This document shows positions 12,165 through 13,199 of a stretch of 13,199 nucleotides of DNA, one piece after another. Within the stretch, counting starts at the first letter, position 1. Each line of letters opens with the position of its first letter. The DNA comes from an uncultured Oscillospiraceae bacterium. Its GTDB lineage: Bacteria; Bacillota; Clostridia; Oscillospirales; Acutalibacteraceae. Position numbers and translations under genes: made by a program. The stretch covers positions 1 to 13,199 of the forward strand of contig UREO01000049.1 of assembly GCA_900546895.1 (NCBI GenBank). The letters are read 5' to 3'. The notes beneath the pieces are model-generated. The model had not been told where the DNA came from. It saw nothing but the letters and a program-made list of their open reading frames with translations, and did not search any database.

Positions 12165-13199
12165 GCCAGTTCCCTCCGGCCATATTTGGCAAAGCCGACT
12201 TGTTTGCTGACAGGATACTGCATCCATTCATTCCACGAGGATTCGTTTTTAGTATGGAGATTGTGGGAAAATGTCGCGAGGGCCTCCCTCTCTTCTTCCT
12301 CCACTTCGTGGAAATGCTCCAGATTGGCGATTTCCTCGTCGGTCAGGGGAGTGAGCGGCCTGTTGTTGCGCGGGGAAATATCCTTGCAAAGGTACTTTGC
12401 TTCCAGGTTGACCCCGCAGACGGAGGGGGCGTTGGTCAGCTGGAGGCTTTCCCCCGTGAAATAGACATAGGGGCTGTTTTCCTTCAGCCACGACTGGTAG
12501 GCGTCGTACTGTTTCTGTTTGTCCCTGCCTGTGCTTAGCGGCGTATCCTCCGGAATGTGCAGAAGCTGACAGGCCAGCTCAACGTCTTTTTTGTAGGAAG
12601 AACGCAGCTTCGCCGCAATGTGCGTGAGCGACTGCGGGTCGCGGGCCTGGAAGAAAGCCCAGATCAGGTCGTGGTTGTATACGCCCCTGCGGTTGCGCCG
12701 GAAAATCAGGTCCGCAATGACCGGCAGAACGGTTTTTTCATGGTGCGTTTTCACCAGCACGGACGCGGTGATATCCAGAATCTGGTCGAATTCGGCGTTC
12801 AGCCCGTCTTCGCCCGCACCGGTGTTGAACATCCAGAGCATTACGGAGTGGACGTCCTCGCTTTTTAACGAAATTTCCCCGTCCGTACCATCCGACGGCT
12901 TTTTTGCATTCTTGATTCTTTGACATATGTTCAGCGCGGTGCGGTTGCGTTTACTGAGCTCCTGATACAGGTTCCTCTCCCGGATCTCCGGCTGCAGGAC
13001 AAACAGGGTGGCAAAGAGGAGCCTGTCGTCGTTGATGAGCCTGACGGCGTTTTGCCTGTTTCCCCTTTCCGTTCTCAGGAAGGCGTTTTTGCAGAAGTTC
13101 GCTCCCCGCGCGCGTCTGATACGGTCCAGATAACCGATGGGACCGTTGTAGCCCGAATTCATCCTAATCGCGCTTCTTTCCATTATGAAATAGTCCCAG
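12161..13199 (-). CDS. Unrecognised helical protein translationally coupled to tgl, 5' end off the window
   Basis: I do not recognise this family. The frame is open from the window edge (13199) to the TGA at 12163-12161. The first ATG, at 13183, would give 340 residues but has no ribosome binding site, and open codons (WDYFI) precede it, so the true start is probably beyond the window. The protein is soluble, with no signal peptide or membrane segment. Residues about 48-92 and 108-210 (counted from that ATG) look like stacked alpha-helices, possibly ARM/HEAT-like. Residues 235-272 (YVYFTGESLQL, then PSVCGVNLEAKYLCKDISP) look like a small beta-containing part. A highly acidic helix EEIANLEHFHEVEEEEREAL and a basic C-terminus follow. 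The 4-bp ATGA overlap with tgl argues for a joint role in the spore coat, as substrate, adaptor or localisation partner (inference). Confidence 0.8.
   Translation of the reverse strand, partial: WDYFIMERSAIRMNSGYNGPIGYLDRIRRARGANFCKNAFLRTERGNRQNAVRLINDDRLLFATLFVLQPEIRERNLYQELSKRNRTALNICQRIKNAKKPSDGTDGEISLKSEDVHSVMLWMFNTGAGEDGLNAEFDQILDITASVLVKTHHEKTVLPVIADLIFRRNRRGVYNHDLIWAFFQARDPQSLTHIAAKLRSSYKKDVELACQLLHIPEDTPLSTGRDKQKQYDAYQSWLKENSPYVYFTGESLQLTNAPSVCGVNLEAKYLCKDISPRNNRPLTPLTDEEIANLEHFHEVEEEEREALATFSHNLHTKNESSWNEWMQYPVSKQVGFAKYGRRELA

Noticed and set aside
11472..12464. A 330-codon open frame on the + strand across tgl and its upstream gene.
   Set aside because: It is antisense to tgl, whose catalytic residues and ribosome binding site are clear, and it lacks recognisable motifs. 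Long antisense frames are common in GC-rich third-position genes.
81..13194. The 13-mer ATTATGAAATAGT occurs near both ends (81-93 and 13182-13194), hinting at a circular overlap.
   Set aside because: The flanking bases differ on both sides, and a few shared 13-mers are expected by chance in 13 kb.

Overview
The window looks like one contig end from a motile, endospore-forming, Gram-positive anaerobe of the Clostridia, perhaps a mid-GC Oscillospiraceae/Acutalibacteraceae-type lineage (inference). The evidence is a spore-coat transglutaminase gene (tgl), a chemoreceptor behind a near-consensus sigma-28/sigma-D promoter, strong GGAGG-type ribosome binding sites, compact intergenic regions and T-tailed terminators. 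Bases 9-42 are the Illumina Nextera read-2 transposase adapter and bases 1-8 look like its i7 index, so genuine genomic sequence starts at about base 43.

Layout. 44-136 (+): possible 3' end of an unidentified gene. 187-1897 (+): two HAD-superfamily phosphatases, one NagD-like (HAD-IIA) and one Cof-like (HAD-IIB). 1898-2238: a non-coding stretch with a long perfect hairpin. 2239-4059 (+): a family 2 glycosyltransferase fused to TPR repeats, ending at a bidirectional terminator shared with the convergent chemoreceptor gene. 4126-6159 (-): a methyl-accepting chemotaxis protein with a dCache sensor, and its sigma-28 promoter. 6408-6584 (-): a small Cys-rich DUF1540 protein with its own terminator. 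6672-9275 (-): an energy-coupling-factor cobalt/nickel importer, cbiM-cbiQ-cbiO, with a sigma-A promoter and an intrinsic terminator (attenuator) just before cbiM. 9276-9719: a divergent control region with two good sigma-A promoters and two strong hairpins in the leader of the next gene. 9720-10346 (+): an iron-sulfur-flavoprotein-like oxidoreductase. 10439-11272 (-): undecaprenyl-diphosphatase UppP. 11403-13199 (-): tgl, translationally coupled to an unrecognised upstream gene that runs off the window.

How the genes work together. CbiM (S component with a fused CbiN-like region), CbiQ (T) and CbiO (A) form a complete Co2+/Ni2+ uptake complex. The Cys-rich DUF1540 protein follows in the same direction, with no convincing terminator between, and may be read from the same transcript. 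Tgl crosslinks spore-coat proteins through Gln-Lys isopeptide bonds, and the coupled upstream gene is a good candidate for a coat substrate or partner. UppP recycles the lipid carrier for cell-wall synthesis. I see no CRISPR array, insertion sequence, rRNA, tRNA or defence system. The most promising undescribed items are the cbiM leader attenuator, which matches no riboswitch I recognise; the two-hairpin leader of the flavoprotein gene; and the unknown gene coupled to tgl.
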